NCBI RefSeq assembly: GCF_901709675.1
Contig: NC_051095.1
Coordinates: 27,737,456-27,801,455 of the forward strand
From: Syngnathus acus
Lineage: Eukaryota; Chordata; Actinopteri; Syngnathiformes; Syngnathidae
DNA length: 64,000 bases
Reading direction: 5' to 3'
A model generated the notes under the pieces. The model saw only the letters and a program-made list of their open reading frames with translations, searched no databases and was not told the origin of the DNA. Shown in pieces: positions 23,088 through 36,230 of the stretch. Every line of letters begins with the position of its first letter. Within the stretch, counting starts at the first letter, position 1. Both the position numbers and the translations under genes were made by a program.

Positions 23088-23099
23088 TCAATTCATTTA

Positions 23100-24037
23100 C
23101 CGTTTTCTTTCATATATAATGCGCCCCCATGTATAATACGCACCCTAAAAACGGCATGTCGATGCTGGAAAAAAGCCTGTACCCATGTATAATACGCACC
23201 CAATTTTGACTTTTTTTTTTTTTTTTTCAATTTTCTTTTTTTTTTTTTAAAGTCCCAATGATCGTCACACACGCGTCTGGGTGTGGTGAAATTTGTCCTC
23301 TGCATTTGACCCATCCCCGTGTGATTTTGATCCATCCCCTGGGGGAGAGGGGAGCAGTGAGCAGCAGCGGCGCCGCGCTCGGGAATCATTTGGTGATCTA
23401 ACCCCCCAATTCCAACCCTTAATGCTGAGTGCCAAGCAGGGAGGCAATGGGTGCCATTTTTATAGTCTTTGGTATGACCCGGCCGGGTTACTTAAGTCCG
23501 TAAACATAAAATTATTTCAGAAAAAAGATCATCTTTGGGAACAACCGGATGTTATTCTGCCGGTCAGTATCACTGCGCATGCAGTAGCAAACTCGATAGC
23601 GAAGAAATATGTGAGACTCAACGGGATCACCAATATTTGAGTTATGTTCCAGTTATTTATCACAATTATTTATTATTATAATAATAATATATATAATATA
23701 TATAATAATTATTTATTTATTATTCACAATTGTCATGGTGATCTTTCTGGTGATTTCTTAACTAGGCTGGGTGTATTTTTTTTGTTGGCGTTGATTTCTC
23801 CGACTGCCCAGAAAGGCACCGCCGCGATCAGTTAGGTTAAAATGAAAAGAGAGGAAAGTGACGTTGTAAAGAACCATCCGTGACAAGATTTTCTTCAAAA
23901 ATTGTTGTACCATGATTTTCTTCACAAAAAAAATAAAATAAATAAATAAATAAATTGTACCCATGTATAATGCGCACCCCAGATTTTTAGGACAATAAAT
24001 TAGTTAAATTTTGCGCATTATACAAGGAAAAAAACGG
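23100..24037. mobile_element. TIR element, family E, copy 2
   Basis: It is inverted relative to copy 1 at 8875-10136. Left CCGTTTTCTTTCATATATAA and inverted right CCGTTTTTTTCCTTGTATAA termini are flanked by TA (23098-23099 and 24038-24039). It shares the GC-rich core (about 23275-23440) and the GTCAGTATCACTGCGCATGC block with copy 1, but lacks copy 1's 600-bp extra segment. It contains an AT-rich (TATAATAATAT) stretch near 23670. Confidence 0.85.
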
Positions 24038-24073
24038 TAAATAGGGGTTTATTATACAGCAGCTTTTCAGATT

Positions 24074-24074
<1 letters not shown>

Positions 24075-24108
<34 letters not shown>

Positions 24109-24151
24109 ATCTGCCTGTCTATCTGCCTTTCTTTCTTTCTTTCTTTCTTTC
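24075..24151. repeat. (TGTC)n / (TTTC)n microsatellite
   Basis: Short tetranucleotide runs of TGTC, interrupted, then TTTC. Confidence 0.9.
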
Positions 24152-27100
24152 TATGAACGATTCAGCTTACATAAAGCCTTTTGGAACACGCCATGTTTGC
24201 GTATGTTGGTGACTGGTGAAAGGAAATAGACAGACGTGAAAGGACACTTCAGCTGCATTGAGGCTGCTCGATTAGCTAAAATCACCCACGGAGAGGCTAA
24301 TCCTTTGAATATGTTGAAGTTGTCATACGTAGAGATGTCCATGTAAGTTTTGGTGCCAATTGATAGCTGTTTTTTGTAAATTTTAAGCAATAGTCTTAGG
24401 AGGTAACGTATTGTTTTTTAGTAACTTGGGGACTCATGAAAGAAAACAGATGAGGCAAGAGTGCTTTAGCTGAAGGGCTCATTTCTTGCTCTTTTAAGTC
24501 AACCATGGAAAGGTGGATTGATTTAAGAGGTTTTCAGACATTGAAGTAGGCCTGAGTAGAGATGCCATACATTTTGAAGCTGGTTTTCACAAGTCATAAA
24601 AAACACCCGTTCAATGAGCATAGCAAAGAGTTTGTAACAAATAAAGAGCATCTTCTGCATCATGGTAAACCAAGCTTGAGGGAAACAAAACAAAAACAAA
24701 AAATGGCCGTATTTTGTTTCCTAACTTGTGTTTGACAGAGACACAATTGAGAAAAGGCTTTTTCTATTTGGAAATTTTGAACAAGAAACAGGAGATACAT
24801 AATTCCAGGTCAGTGGGGACAGCAACACTGCCTCCTTGCAGACAGTGTTTCAACATGTGAATATTTAAGTCAAATTACACACATAATTGAAATTTTAGAC
24901 ATAAGTCATGATAAATGCACACAATAAAAGACATGAAAATTGTACATATATTTGTAGATCTAAAAAACATGTGAAATCACAAATATATTTATCAATCTGA
25001 AAAACAAGTGTAAATCGCAGTATGTTTTTGTGTAAGTAATGTTGACACAAATCTCTTGCTATCACCATCAATCACTGGTTAAATGGAGCATATATCACCT
25101 GAGAAAATATGATGTTCAAGACAGATTAAAACAGGGATGTCCAAACGTTTTCCTGAGGTCCACAGAGAAAAATCAAAGATAAGGGCCACTTTGGCATGCC
25201 TCAACTATACATTATTAAATGTATTAAAAGTATTTAATCAAGGATTAATTAGGTTTTTTTTTTCTCTTGTTTTTATTTTGTTTGGATTTTTTTCGAGTCA
25301 CTGAAGCACTTTTCAGCTATTTATTGAACGGGGCAAACACTCAAACATAATAAATAAATACATTTGCAAGCAGCAAGAAATACTAGATGCTGACACCAAC
25401 CTAACCGCAAAGTGAACAACCAATTTGTGCTGGAGTCTGACCTCCTGACATCATTCACTCCAAGACGAGGGGTGAGAAATTACTTTTGCAAACTAGTCAA
25501 GCCAACATGCGAATCTCAGCTTTGTCTGTACTTTTATTTTTAATGTTTTTAGAAAAGCACATTGTCTTTTTTCAAATTTCCATGTCTGTAGATATCGTAT
25601 GAATAATGAGGAAACAATCAAACAACATCGTAAGTGGCCAGTAAAATTAAATCTTCCAACAACTTTGTGAACCAACTGCCAACCCATATTAAGCGTTCCT
25701 AGTTAAGACTCTCAAATATATAGTAGGAAGGGTTTTACACTACCAAATGATCTGCCACCCTCTTGCCACTCCAGTGGGCAATTAATCTATCAACAATAAA
25801 TTTAAAAAAAAATGAGAGATGTTCCTTTTATTATAGTGTGTAGAAAAAGTATCTTTAGAATTTACTCCACTGTGACACCCCTGCTTCTTTCGAAACTAAA
25901 TGGTTGCATTCTCGAAAGCCACCGCTAGAACTGGGGCCATCACGTGACTGATCCCCGTATACTTTCATTTTACACTGACATCCTAACTGCATAGTGTGGC
26001 GGTAGGCCAAGGATTTATAATGGAGAATAATGAAAGTCAGTCAAAATCCTCCAAGGAATTCATATCTCACGTTGATAAAAAGGACACATACTGGTAATGA
26101 GATGACACTTGCTCGCTGGACAGGTTAGATATTACAGATACCTAACAAGAGTGCTTTTACGACTATGGCAACAACAGGGTGAAGAAGGCCTCAATGGTGA
26201 ATCCTACCCATCATACAGAGTTTACGTTACATATGCGTACTTAACTATCCAAGAGATAAGCGCCGCTTAACCATAAGGCCCACAGCAGGCGAGCAGGGCA
26301 TCCACTAAGCTTCTGTCACAGTGGGTGGGCAAAGAGGGAATGGCAGTGGTAACGTGATGGTGGGCTACGTGGCAAGGTGGATGAGGGTTCTCTTGGTCTC
26401 ACTGTCGAGCAGATGTACCAGATAGGGGAGCGGGCAGTGCTGGTGCGCTCGCTTGCAACTTGAGGGTGAAACATGACCCAAAGGATCCGCCCGTCCAAAC
26501 GCCAGTGCAAGGACAGCCGGTGGGTCATAGCTGTTTATCGATCAGTGGGTGTAGGGGGGAGTGAGCTGATAGTGGGAGGAGGAAGCCACTTGCTTTGCTT
26601 GTTCTTTGGTCACTCAACTCAGGGATTCGTCCCAATGGCTTGCGTGGCCAAATGACAGTCACACGGTGTGAAACTTGTTTCTCGACTGAGGTCGCTGCTC
26701 TCTGTGATTAACTTTGGTTAACCACCTCAGAGAATCACCTTGTACATGAGATAATGACAAAGCTGCACGGAGCTCTGAGTGGCAGCCCCGTGCCTCCATC
26801 ATTTCCATTGGTAGCACGTTAGGCTTTGAAAATTTTTAGATTTAGCCACCTCGTAGGCCGACGCCCACTTTCTTGTCTGAGCCGTGTAATTTCTTCAGCT
26901 TCATGAAAATACGCTTGCGGAATCCAGAAAAAATAGAAGGCTTGCGGACTGCGGCGACATTTCGCTGGCGTACCGCAGCCAGTGTGAGTTGACTCGTCAA
27001 CTCCAATGCTTTCTCTTCCTTGCGCACTACAGCGCCGCAGCCGTCCCGCGCCTGGTTCACACCACGTTACATTTCATTTTTGTATTAGGCGAGGCGTCAG

Positions 27101-27259
27101 GTACAAACTGTATTAGTGTTTTCTCTATCCCAATGGGTCAAGTTAGGAACGTTCTCGTCGTGACCCTGTTAATCCGTAAGGAGACCAATCCTAACATTAC
27201 ACGCCAAAACAGTCCAACCAATTGCGATCATGTGGATAAACCCTCAGCCCACTGATAAC
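24152..27259. other. No gene recognised; one hAT-like end
   Basis: This 3.1-kb stretch has only short open frames without motifs or splice support. At 25137-25152 CAGGGATGTCCAAACG resembles a hAT terminus, with no partner end found. Bases 26840-27060 are less AT-rich and open on the minus strand for 72 codons, but match nothing I know. Bases 27060-27259 may be the 5' UTR of the LINE that follows. Confidence 0.5.
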
Positions 27260-30132
27260 ATGAACATAATTAGTTTAAATATTGAAGGCTTTAGCAATAA
27301 TAAAGCAAAGATCCTTTCAGATCTTCAGCCAGATGTCTTGTGTCTGCAAGAAACACAGGGTGAACAACCAGCCCTCTGTACCAGGAATGCACTTGGCTAT
27401 TGACATCGCTAACCAAACATATGGAAGTGCCATATTTGTTGAGGACAAATCATCAGTTTTGAGCACAGCAAGAATTGAAGCTGGCCCCATTGAAATAATC
27501 AAATTAGAGACAAAACACCTGACCATCATCTCTGTTTATAAACCCCCAAATGAACCATTTGAGTGGCCTTCCACCTTAGACCTCGAAGGAAAAATGCATC
27601 TTATCATTGGAGACTTTAACAGCCACAGCCCAAACTGGGGCTATGAAGATGAAGATGCAAATGGGGAGAAGGTAACTTCATGGGCTCTTAACAGTAACCT
27701 TGAGCTATTATATGACCTAAAAGACCCTTCCACCTTCAACAGTGCAAGATGGAGAAAAGGGTACAACCCAGACTTAGCTTTTCTTACCTCAACAAATTCC
27801 AATATCCTTACAAGAACAGTCTTACAACCTAGACCTAGGTCCCAACACCGACCTGTACAAATCACATTCCACCCAGTTGTAAGACCTACACAATCAAAAT
27901 ATCCCCCCAGGTTCAATTTAAAAAAAGCAAAATGGACAGGTTATAAGGAATTTATTGAACAGCGTATTGATGCCATACCACCCGAGCCTGATCATTACGA
28001 TAAATTTGTTCAACTAGGGAGGTCAGCTCAACAAAACATGCCTAGAGGCTGCAGAAAGGAGTACATTCCGGTAATGACGGACCAAATTAAAAAAACTCTA
28101 CGAAAATTACAACTCCCTATACAATGAAGACCCGTTTAGCAAAGACACCATTGAAATGGGAGAGACAGTTCTATCTCAACTGAGCCAGGAGAGTCAACAA
28201 CAATGGCTTGACCTCGTAGAAAATCTAGACATGACTCACAACAGCAAAAGGGCATGGTCAACCATTAGTAGACTAAACTATGAGAATAAACCACCTCAAA
28301 GAATAGCAGCAGTAAATCCAAACCAAATTGCTCACCAATTAAATGTAAATGGTCGTCCAAATAATAAAGTACGCCATCAAAGGAAAAGGCAAAAGGAGGA
28401 GATGAAGGCAGCCCTCTTAGACAGTAATGATGACCTCCCACCTTTCTCTCTAGAACTGGACAAAGAAATCAACGAGTTAAAACCAAACAAGGCTGCAGGA
28501 ATAGACGGGATCCTAAATTAGTTCCTCAAACACATGGGACCCAAGGCAAGACAATGGCTACTGTCCCTCTTTAACTCATGTCTAAGAACAAAGAAGATCC
28601 CAAAGAAGTGGAGAAAAGCCAAGGTAGCTGCTCTTCTAAAGCCTAATAAAGACCCAAACAACCCAAAGAGCTATAGGCCAACATCACTACCTTGTACAAA
28701 CTCTATGAGAGACTTATACTAAATAGAATATCCGACACAGTTGACAACTTACTCCCACCAGACCAAGCTGGGTTCAGGCCAGGACGATCTTGCTGCGGTC
28801 AAGTCCTTAACTTAACCCAGTACATAGAGGATGGGTTTGAACAACAACAAGTCACTGGAGCAGTGTTTGTAGACCTAACAGCAGCATATGATACCGTCAA
28901 TCACAGAGGTCTATTTCTGAAAGTATCCAAAATGCTGAAAAATAGAACTATAGTAGAAGTAATTAGAAGACTCATAGAAAACCACAAATTCTATGTAGAG
29001 ATGAATGGCGTTAACACAGGGTTCAGTCCTGGCACCCTTGCTATTCAACATATACACCAATGACCAACCTTCGCCAACAAATGTGCACAGATTCATCTAT
29101 GCGGATGACCTATGTCTGGCTACACAAGCTCGTACCTTCCAAGAGGTTGAGACACAATTAACAGCAGCCCTTGAGGAGATGACAGATTATTATGACAAAT
29201 GGTCTCTAAATCCAAATCCACTTAAAACTCAAGTATGTGCCTTTCATCTGAGGAATAGAGATGCCAGTCGCAAGCTGGTGTGGCAAGGAACTAGAACATC
29301 ATCAGTTCCCAGTGTATCTGGGGGTCACACTGGACAGAACATTATCATTTGCCACCCACATACAAAAACTGAGGGGAAAGGTTGGCTCCCGCAACTCCTT
29401 ACTCAAAAAACTAGCAGGGACCAAGTGGGGAGCCAACGCCCAATCGCTTAGAACATCTGCCCTAGCCTTGTGCTATGCACCAGCAGAGTACTGTGCACCT
29501 GTGTGGAGTAGAGCATCACACGCAAAGAAAATAGACCCATTACTTAACGAAGCTTGTAGAGTAATTACAGGAACACTACGGCCCACTCCAATTAATACCC
29601 GATATAAGCTTGTTGATATTGCCCCTCCAAACATCAGGCGGTAGACAACAGCTAAAATAGAAAGGCACAAGCAAACCTCGGACCCAAGACACCCATTGCA
29701 TCCCCATGAGCCTGTTCCGAGGAGACTGAAATCTAGAAAGAGCTTTGTTACTGAGGAGGAACTTCCACCCCATATATCAGGACAAAAGTATAGAGTGGAC
29801 CAATGGAAGGAATCTGAACAAAGGAATACCGCAAACAGTGCTGTTCAAGACCCCACCGAAGAAATTGCTGATGGGGCACACCTCCCTAGACGCAGCTGGT
29901 GTGCCCTTAATAGGGCAAGATCAGGATAATATAGATTAACAGGATAATAGGTGATAATATGGTCGGATGGGGCCTGGGGACGGATCAGTCGTGTGAGTGT
30001 GGAGAGGGCGCCCAGACCATCGAGCATATCCTCCTAGCGTGCCCCTTATCATGCAGCCTGAACAACGCTGATTTGCTGAATGTGAATCAGAACACCCTAG
30101 AATGGTTGGCTGTTTGGCGTGACAAGCTATGA
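27260..30132 (+). pseudogene. Jockey/BS-type LINE, compact, with TGA-repeat tail
   Basis: The endonuclease starts at ATG 27260 (MNIISLNIEGFSNN, VLCLQETQ), shifts frame near 27360, and continues with IISVYKPPN, LIIGDFNSHSPNWG and DLAFL. Reverse transcriptase motifs are NKAAGIDGIL (about 28488), FVDLTAAYDTVNHR (about 28867), GSVLAPLLFNIYTND (about 29020) and FIYADDLCLATQ (about 29091). The C-terminus has a CECGEG...HILLACP zinc-like motif (about 29995-30045). The stop is followed directly by TGATGAT. Several stops and frameshifts show it is dead. The protein is unlike the L2-like LINEs elsewhere in the window. Confidence 0.75.
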
Positions 30133-30276
30133 TGATGATCTATCCCAAAATTTTGGCTTCAATGTTATGCCTGCAGTACCTTGATAGCAGAACCAAAATG
30201 GTACCTTGAGAAAAATCAAAAAATCAGCAAAAGTAGGAAGAATAACACTGACAAAATAACTTTATTATTATTATTA

Positions 30277-30345
30277 TCCATCCATCCATCCATCCATCCA
30301 TCCATCCATCCATCCATCCATCCATCCATCCATTTTCTATATGCT
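30277..30345 (-). repeat. (CCAT)n tail of a truncated SINE
   Basis: About 14 CCAT units are followed by CCATTTTCTATATGCTT. On the minus strand this is the AGAAAATGGATGGATGG tail of the tRNA-headed SINE at 49798. Only the tail remains. Confidence 0.75.
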
Positions 30346-30601
30346 TCATAAGAACATAACAGCTACTGCAATGCAGTATTGAGCCAGGAGGTGATGATTA
30401 TTTTCATTACCAGATATGCAGCTGTATAATCTCTATACAATTCGGACACAGAATTGGCCTATTCTGATGTGTGTGTAAGTGCGCGTGTGTAAGTGCGTGT
30501 GTGTGTGATGTATGTACATACAGTATTTTTTTATTGGTTTTACTTTAATTTTATGCATTTACTATATATGAATGTGAAACTTTTTTGTTAATTTATGTCT
30601 G

Positions 30602-30782
30602 CAATTGTGAATTATTATTCATTGTTTGTGCCTTCTTGTTTTTATTTTGTGTTGTTTGCTTGTATGTATGTCGTGTGCTATGTCTTGTCACCGTGGGATA
30701 GTGGAAACGTAATTTCGATTTCTTTGTGTGTCTTGGCATGTGAAGAGGTTGACAAAGCAGACTTTGACTTTGACTTTGAATT
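30602..30782 (+). mobile_element. L2-like LINE 3' UTR scrap
   Basis: It starts near TTGTGAATTATTATTCATTG, carries the same TTGTGCCTTCTTG and GTGGGATAGTGG text as the copies at 21461 and 61240, and ends in three ACTTTG units. No coding sequence is present. Confidence 0.75.
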
Positions 30783-30841
30783 AAATGCCCCTTATTTTTC
30801 CATAATGAGACATGTCATCAAATTTTCAGCTGTAGTAAGTA

Positions 30842-31070
30842 CCGTATTTTCTGGACTATAAGCCGCTACCTTTTGCACAAGCTAAAAACCCTGCATTTTC
30901 TGGCCAGTGCGTCTTATCTATGGATTTTTCATGATTTTTATCATATGGTATGATTTGTGCCTTTTCAGCTCATAGTCCAGTGCGGCTTATATAAGAACAA
31001 AACAGTATTTTCCCCTACTTTTAGCTGGTGTGGCTTATATTTGAGTGCGGTTTCTAGTCCAGAAATTATA
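30842..31070. mobile_element. Short TIR MITE, family G
   Basis: The left end CCGTATTTTCTGGACTATAA and the right end TCTAGTCCAGAAATTATAGT (inverted) are terminal repeats. GTGCG(G/T)CTTAT motifs recur inside. At about 229 bp it has no coding capacity. Confidence 0.7.
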
Positions 31071-31733
31071 GTCGTAGTCTACCATGTTCAGCTACTACTG
31101 TGTAAAGGATGATTAAAACAATCTTAATCTCTGAATCGTATTTGATCGAGGGTGACTAATCTTACATATGTCACCCTTAGACAGTGTTTCCCATCCAATT
31201 GTCCAATGTTAATTACGGACTGCTTTGTAAACAAGATCACCAAACCACTGGTCAGTTCACGCAAGGCCTGGTCAGCCACTTGCTAATCACACTTGCGTGG
31301 TTAATCGGAGAATCTTGAGATTTAATGTTTTATCGGTTTGAGTGTGCTGCGTTGGCACATATTCAGTTTATGTGTGTGCTGCTGTGTGCTTTTGATAACA
31401 GTGGAGCTCTGACGGCCGTGGTGCATTTATTTTTTTTGCGGAAATCCCAGCATGTAGTTTGACCGGAGAACCTGGATTGTGCATTTTTCACCAACACAAC
31501 ACAAGTTGTGACAGCTTCACAGTGATAACCACTCAGCTTCTGCCAGAACAGCAGGGCGTGTTTAAACGTGACTTTGTTCTTATTGTCGCAATAATTATAG
31601 AGCTAGACTTGGATTTTAATCACAATCACTTTCAATAGTTTATTCCTTACACTGTCTAAAACTGTCACTCTCATTAGAAAAAAGAAATACAGTAAAAAAA
31701 AAATATATATATTTATTTTTTATTCAATTATTC

Positions 31734-31774
<41 letters not shown>

Positions 31775-31933
31775 CGAGAGAGAAAATAGCACTTTCACAA
31801 CATCTTTTATTGTAACATAATTTATTTTAAAATAGAATCTGGCACTTAACAGATTTTTAGTGGTGGCCTCGAAATTTTTTCCGATGAAAAGGTGTGCCAT
31901 GGATAAAAAAAGGTTAGTAAATAATGTCTAAGG
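31071..31933. other. Non-coding stretch with a (GA)n microsatellite
   Basis: A GA run lies at 31735-31784. Nothing else was recognised. Confidence 0.5.
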
Positions 31934-32256
31934 CAATGGTGTCAAACGAATTTTTTTCACGGGCTGCATTGTAGTCATAGCTTCTTTCGGAGGGCCATTA
32001 TGACTGTCAACCCAAATAAATGTATGAGCACCTCATATTATATACAGTGAAAGCTACAAAACAAACTGACAAATAACTCGTTTTCAAATCAAACGAGTAA
32101 AAACTGGTCAAATATTTAAAAAAAAGATATGAAAAGTGAAGACAATTTGCAATTCTAGTAATGACATGAATTTGATGCACAATTTGTCTTCGCGGGCCAC
32201 ATAAAATGATGTAGCGGGCCGTATCTGGCCCCCGGGCCTTGAGTTTGACATCAGTG
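31934..32256. mobile_element. hAT MITE (Charlie-like)
   Basis: Flanks GTCTAAGG (31926-31933) and GTCTGAGG (32257-32264) form an 8-bp duplication with one change. The left end CAATGGTGTCAAAC and the inverted right end CACTGATGTCAAACTC are hAT-like. GCGGGCC and GGCCC motifs at the right side are typical of this group. It has no coding region. Confidence 0.8.
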
Positions 32257-32264
32257 GTCTGAGG

Positions 32265-33256
32265 GCATGCAATTGGTGGATGGCTCCAAAAACAGATGGT
32301 AATGACAAATATTAAACATTGAACAGCCGACCAAATTTTTCTAGCTACAAGCTTTCACATTGCATGTCCCATTAACCTATTTTATTGCATTTGATGCCAT
32401 CCATTGTTGATAGTGACAATACATTTGCACCAGTACTGGCAAACAAGTATGTTCATTTAATTGTGAGTGACACAATATAACGTTGCTCAGTGTCTGTCTG
32501 AGAGTGTGCGTGTGTCTCAGAATTTGAGAGTTAACGAAAGCCCTGTCAAAATCTGTGAATTGGGAACAAAATACATTTATATTCTACTTATTTTTGAGGG
32601 GAGTGTACTGTTACAAATGCAAAAAACAAAAGTTATAAATCACAACCTGTCACTCTTTAAACTGGATGCCAGTTTGCAAAATGCTCACGCATATGTTTGC
32701 GGGCATGGTTGCCTTTATTTTCTTTCTTTTTTTTTAAATACGGGTGCAAAAAATAAATGGTATTGAGCAGTTTTTGACGCCGAAATATCAAGGTGCCGGA
32801 CTGGTACCATTATCCCGTGCAACACTATACTGTATGTATCTGTCATATTGCCTTCATTCTAAGTTGGGTACATTTACTGCTTCCTCAGAAAAAAAAAAAA
32901 AAAAAATGGCGAGCATGATATTTGTATTTTGCTTCATTTAGTTCAATTTACATTTATAATGTATGCAACTTTCATTACAAATATTGCCATTGTACTGTAC
33001 TTGACTGAACCCATCAAATTTGCTTTCGAAGGGACTGACACAATATATATAGAGTATATAAGTATAGTATGTGCATGTAGTATGTATGTGTGCATGTATA
33101 TTATACACATTATATATTGAAAAATGAAAAAGTCGAAGAATTTAACTTTTTATTAGACTTGTGTTTTCTAACAGAAGTATGTATTTTCTTCTTTTTTCCA
33201 CGCCTACCGCCCGATGACCGCTGGGATAGGCTCCAGCTCGATGGATGGATAGATGT
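32265..33256. other. Non-coding stretch ending in a SINE tail
   Basis: No gene was recognised in 32265-33200. Bases 33204-33256 (CTGGGATAGGCTCCAGCTCG then ATGGATGG) are the 3' end of the SINE family seen complete at 49798. Confidence 0.5.
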
Positions 33257-33259
33257 TAT

Positions 33260-33306
<47 letters not shown>

Positions 33307-33354
33307 TTCATATACACACACATTATCTCTCTCTCTCTCTCTCTCTCTCGCTCA

Positions 33355-33401
<47 letters not shown>

Positions 33402-33495
33402 CATATATTTATATACACACACATTATATCTCTCTCTATGTATACACACAATATATATATATATATATATACACATACACACACACACACACACT

Positions 33496-33592
<97 letters not shown>
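33257..33592. repeat. Compound (TA)n, (TC)n, (TA)n, (CA)n microsatellite
   Basis: TA runs (about 33257-33301 and 33449-33470) alternate with TC runs (about 33325-33389) and a long CA run (about 33476-33590). A block TATATACACACACATTAT occurs twice. Long open frames here are repeat artefacts. Confidence 0.97.
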
Positions 33593-33659
33593 TTCACTTA
33601 TATTGTGATGCAAGCCCGTTCCTCTCCTGCAAACAAATTATGAATTATATATATACATA

Positions 33660-34525
33660 CAGTCAAACCTCGGTTTTCGACCACAATCCGTTCCAGGAGG
33701 CGGTTCGAGAAGCGAATCGTTCGAATTCCGAATCTATTTTTCCCATTACAAATAATGGAAAAAAATGAATCCGTTCCAAGAAGAAATACGCCTTTTTAAG
33801 CATTTTTTCATTTGCGCATTTTTGTCCGATCGCGCAAATGCAGTGTACCGCCGAACGCGCAACCGTAGCGCGCCGCCGACCGCGCAACTGCACCGCACTG
33901 GTGCATTATGGTGACAGAGCCGTCGTTGAAATAAAGAAAATATTTTAAAAGTCCTGATGTACTTTCCAAAATTTAAGTGGGCCTCAGTGCGGAGGGAGCT
34001 AAATTCTTGTCCGATCGCGCAACTGCAGCGCACCGCCGAACGCACAACCGTAGCGCGCCGCCAACCGTGCAACTGCACCGCGCTGGTCGCATTATTGTGA
34101 CAGAGCCGTCGCTGAAATTTAGAAAATATTTCTAAAGTCCTGATGTACTTTCCAAAATTTAAGTGGACCTTAGTGCGCAGGGAGCTTAATTTGGTCCGAT
34201 CGCGCAACCGCAGCGCGCCGGGCGCTCACTGTCGCATTGCTTTAAGAGCGTCTTTGTGATTTAGGATGGCTTTACTGCTCCCACTTGCTTTCTTTGGAGC
34301 CATGATTAGGGGTTAATACAATCCTCAAAGTAACGAAAATACAATAACAACGGAGTCAGTCGGCATCCGGGCCGCGCGGTCGGTTTTTCTCGGGTCCTCT
34401 CGGCTCATCTCGCGAGGTTCGACCTCCAAAATTTGTTCGACAACCGAGGCAAGAAAATCTCGAATTTTTCGTTCGAATTCCGATTTGTTCGAGAACCGGG
34501 ACGTTCGAAAACCGAGGTATGACTG
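33660..34525 (-). mobile_element. TIR element, family C, copy 2
   Basis: Termini CAGTCAAACCTCGG and inverted CAGTCATACCTCGG are flanked by TA (33658-33659 and 34526-34527). Relative to copy 1 it is inverted and longer because a block of GC-rich subrepeats, with AAATATTTTC-like spacers, is duplicated. The 25-codon ORF is intact on the minus strand at 34226-34303. Confidence 0.85.
34226..34303 (-). pseudogene. 25-codon ORF of family C, copy 2
   Basis: It begins MAPKKASGSSKAIL at 34303 and ends after KAMRQ with TGA at 34226-34228. Length and stop position equal those in copy 1, with three residue changes. See copy 1 for interpretation. Confidence 0.5.
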
Positions 34526-34529
34526 TATA

Positions 34530-36010
34530 TTTATTTGCCGAGACTTGAATGAATAGTATTTATTTATTTATTTACTTACTTACTTACATAGACTTTTATA
34601 TAGATTACATACGTATATTATTGTCATGATGTTTGTCAGTTCCGCTGAAATTAGATAAAGAAAATGTTGGTAGTGAAATAGTAAAATACATCACACACAC
34701 ATATCCGCACGGGCACACGGCCACATTAAAACACACCGGCACAGCCACACTAAAACGCTCATGTGCGCGCGCGCACACAAACACACTGATGTTTTTCTCA
34801 AGTAGGTTTATCTACTGGGTGACAACTTCAGAACAAGAGGCCTTGATATTTCACTAGATAATTGCAACTACCCCGACACCTGTTATAAAATCTATCTTTA
34901 AGGCCACACTGTGGCCTGCCTTGACAAAGTCACATAATGACACACTATTATACAGTATTATGCCAAAACCTTGTTGTAAAGCAGCTGCGCAAACGACGGC
35001 CTAAAATTAAGCTATCATTGTTTTCGTTATAAATGAAAAAATACGTATTTCAAAATGTCAATTCCTCATCATAGTATTTTCGAGTCCGTTGCAGGCCAAT
35101 TCAAAATTGAATAAAACATCCGGCAACACAAAACTGTTGTACGATTGTACGTTGCAATTGTCCATCTTAATTGTCCATCTTTCTGCAAATAAATGAAAGA
35201 GTAAATGCTGACACAACCTTCATTAAAATGGCCTAATAACTGCATTGACTGATTATTTTCAAAAGAAATCATTTGTGATGTTCAAATATGATATAAAAGT
35301 AAAGTATCGTGGAATCTTTTCTTAAGAATGAGAACTATAGGCCTATTTGAAGGTATTTTTACTTTTTGATACATAAAAATGAATAACATTAAATAAAAAT
35401 TAAAGCCTCCATGACTAGCGGATTAGTGGAAATAATAAAAATACAGAAATAGTGGTAGTCATTCCACTTATTCTATTTTCTATTTAAGACAATGGGTCAA
35501 CGCTATAATGAAGACTATGATGGACAAAGTTGGAAATGTCATACAATATTTCAAACAACATCAGCAATTACACAGTAAAAAAAAAAAAAGTAGACTCAAT
35601 TTTCAGTTCCACGTGATTAAAATGTGTTTAATTAACATATTATTTTATATTTTAAGGAAAAGACAATTAAATCACATTGTTTAACACATTTTGATCATGT
35701 GCAAATTAAATTAATCCAAAGGATTGTTTCTGTCAGTATATAATATTTTCCTAGAAATCGATAAAAGTGGGGGGGGGGGTTTCTAAAGTAATTCGCATAT
35801 GTTGATCAAATAAATTAATAGGAAGATTAAGATGGTAAAAACTACAAACGCAAGTTTTATAATTTTTTAAAATATTACGCATAGATAATGATTGATTGCC
35901 ATTTTACTCTATACATCTGAAGTAATATTTGCAAAATGAAATGAGCAAATAAAATTTAAACTTTGTAAAATAATAGAATAATAAAGATGACTATTATGAA
36001 TTTGTCTTAC
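34530..36010 (-). other. Presumed intron sequence after NK1 exon 2
   Basis: AT-rich, non-coding sequence downstream (on the minus strand) of the exon 2 donor. Short ATTT and TTAC repeats occur near 34555. I looked for homeobox text such as WFQNRR or its reverse complement and found none. Confidence 0.5.
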
Positions 36011-36230
36011 TGCTTGGGTATTCCTGTCCGCCATAACTGCCATTATTGGGCTCCAGGCCCGCTTCGCATTCACCAGCGGCCCCACTTCTGATGTCTCCAC
36101 CTTGTGCAACGACGTTGTGGTCATCCGCGTGGCTGCTCTGCTGTACCTGCAGTCTCCGACTGCTGGTGAATTTGTTGGGGTCCAAAATGTCCAAGACGGA
36201 GAATGAGGTAGTCCGATGACCGGTGAGACC
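36011..36230 (-). CDS. nkx1-1: NK1-class homeobox gene, exon 2 (TN motif)
   Basis: The minus strand has a good acceptor (TGTGCTTTTGCAG before 36230) and a donor (GTAAGA starting at 36010). The exon continues the exon 1 frame at phase 0 and reads GLTGHRTTSFSVLDILDPNK, then a serine- and glycine-rich segment to EYPS, leaving phase 1. SFSVLDILDPNKF is the TN (engrailed-homology-1-like) repression motif of NK1 proteins, and the PNKF form resembles NKX1-1 more than NKX1-2. NK1 proteins are nuclear transcription factors that normally have a homeodomain C-terminal to this region. That exon is not visible. The paralogue assignment is tentative. Confidence 0.8.

Noticed and set aside
26840-27060. 72-codon minus-strand frame, relatively GC-rich, as a host exon
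   Set aside because: No splice sites or domain could be defined; similarity to a known protein was not recognised.
33090-33643. Open frames of 130-170 codons with long Tyr-Ile, Ser-Leu and Thr-His runs
   Set aside because: They are translations of TA, TC and CA microsatellites; the same applies to frames at 17816-18088, 45592-46010 and 63073-63534.
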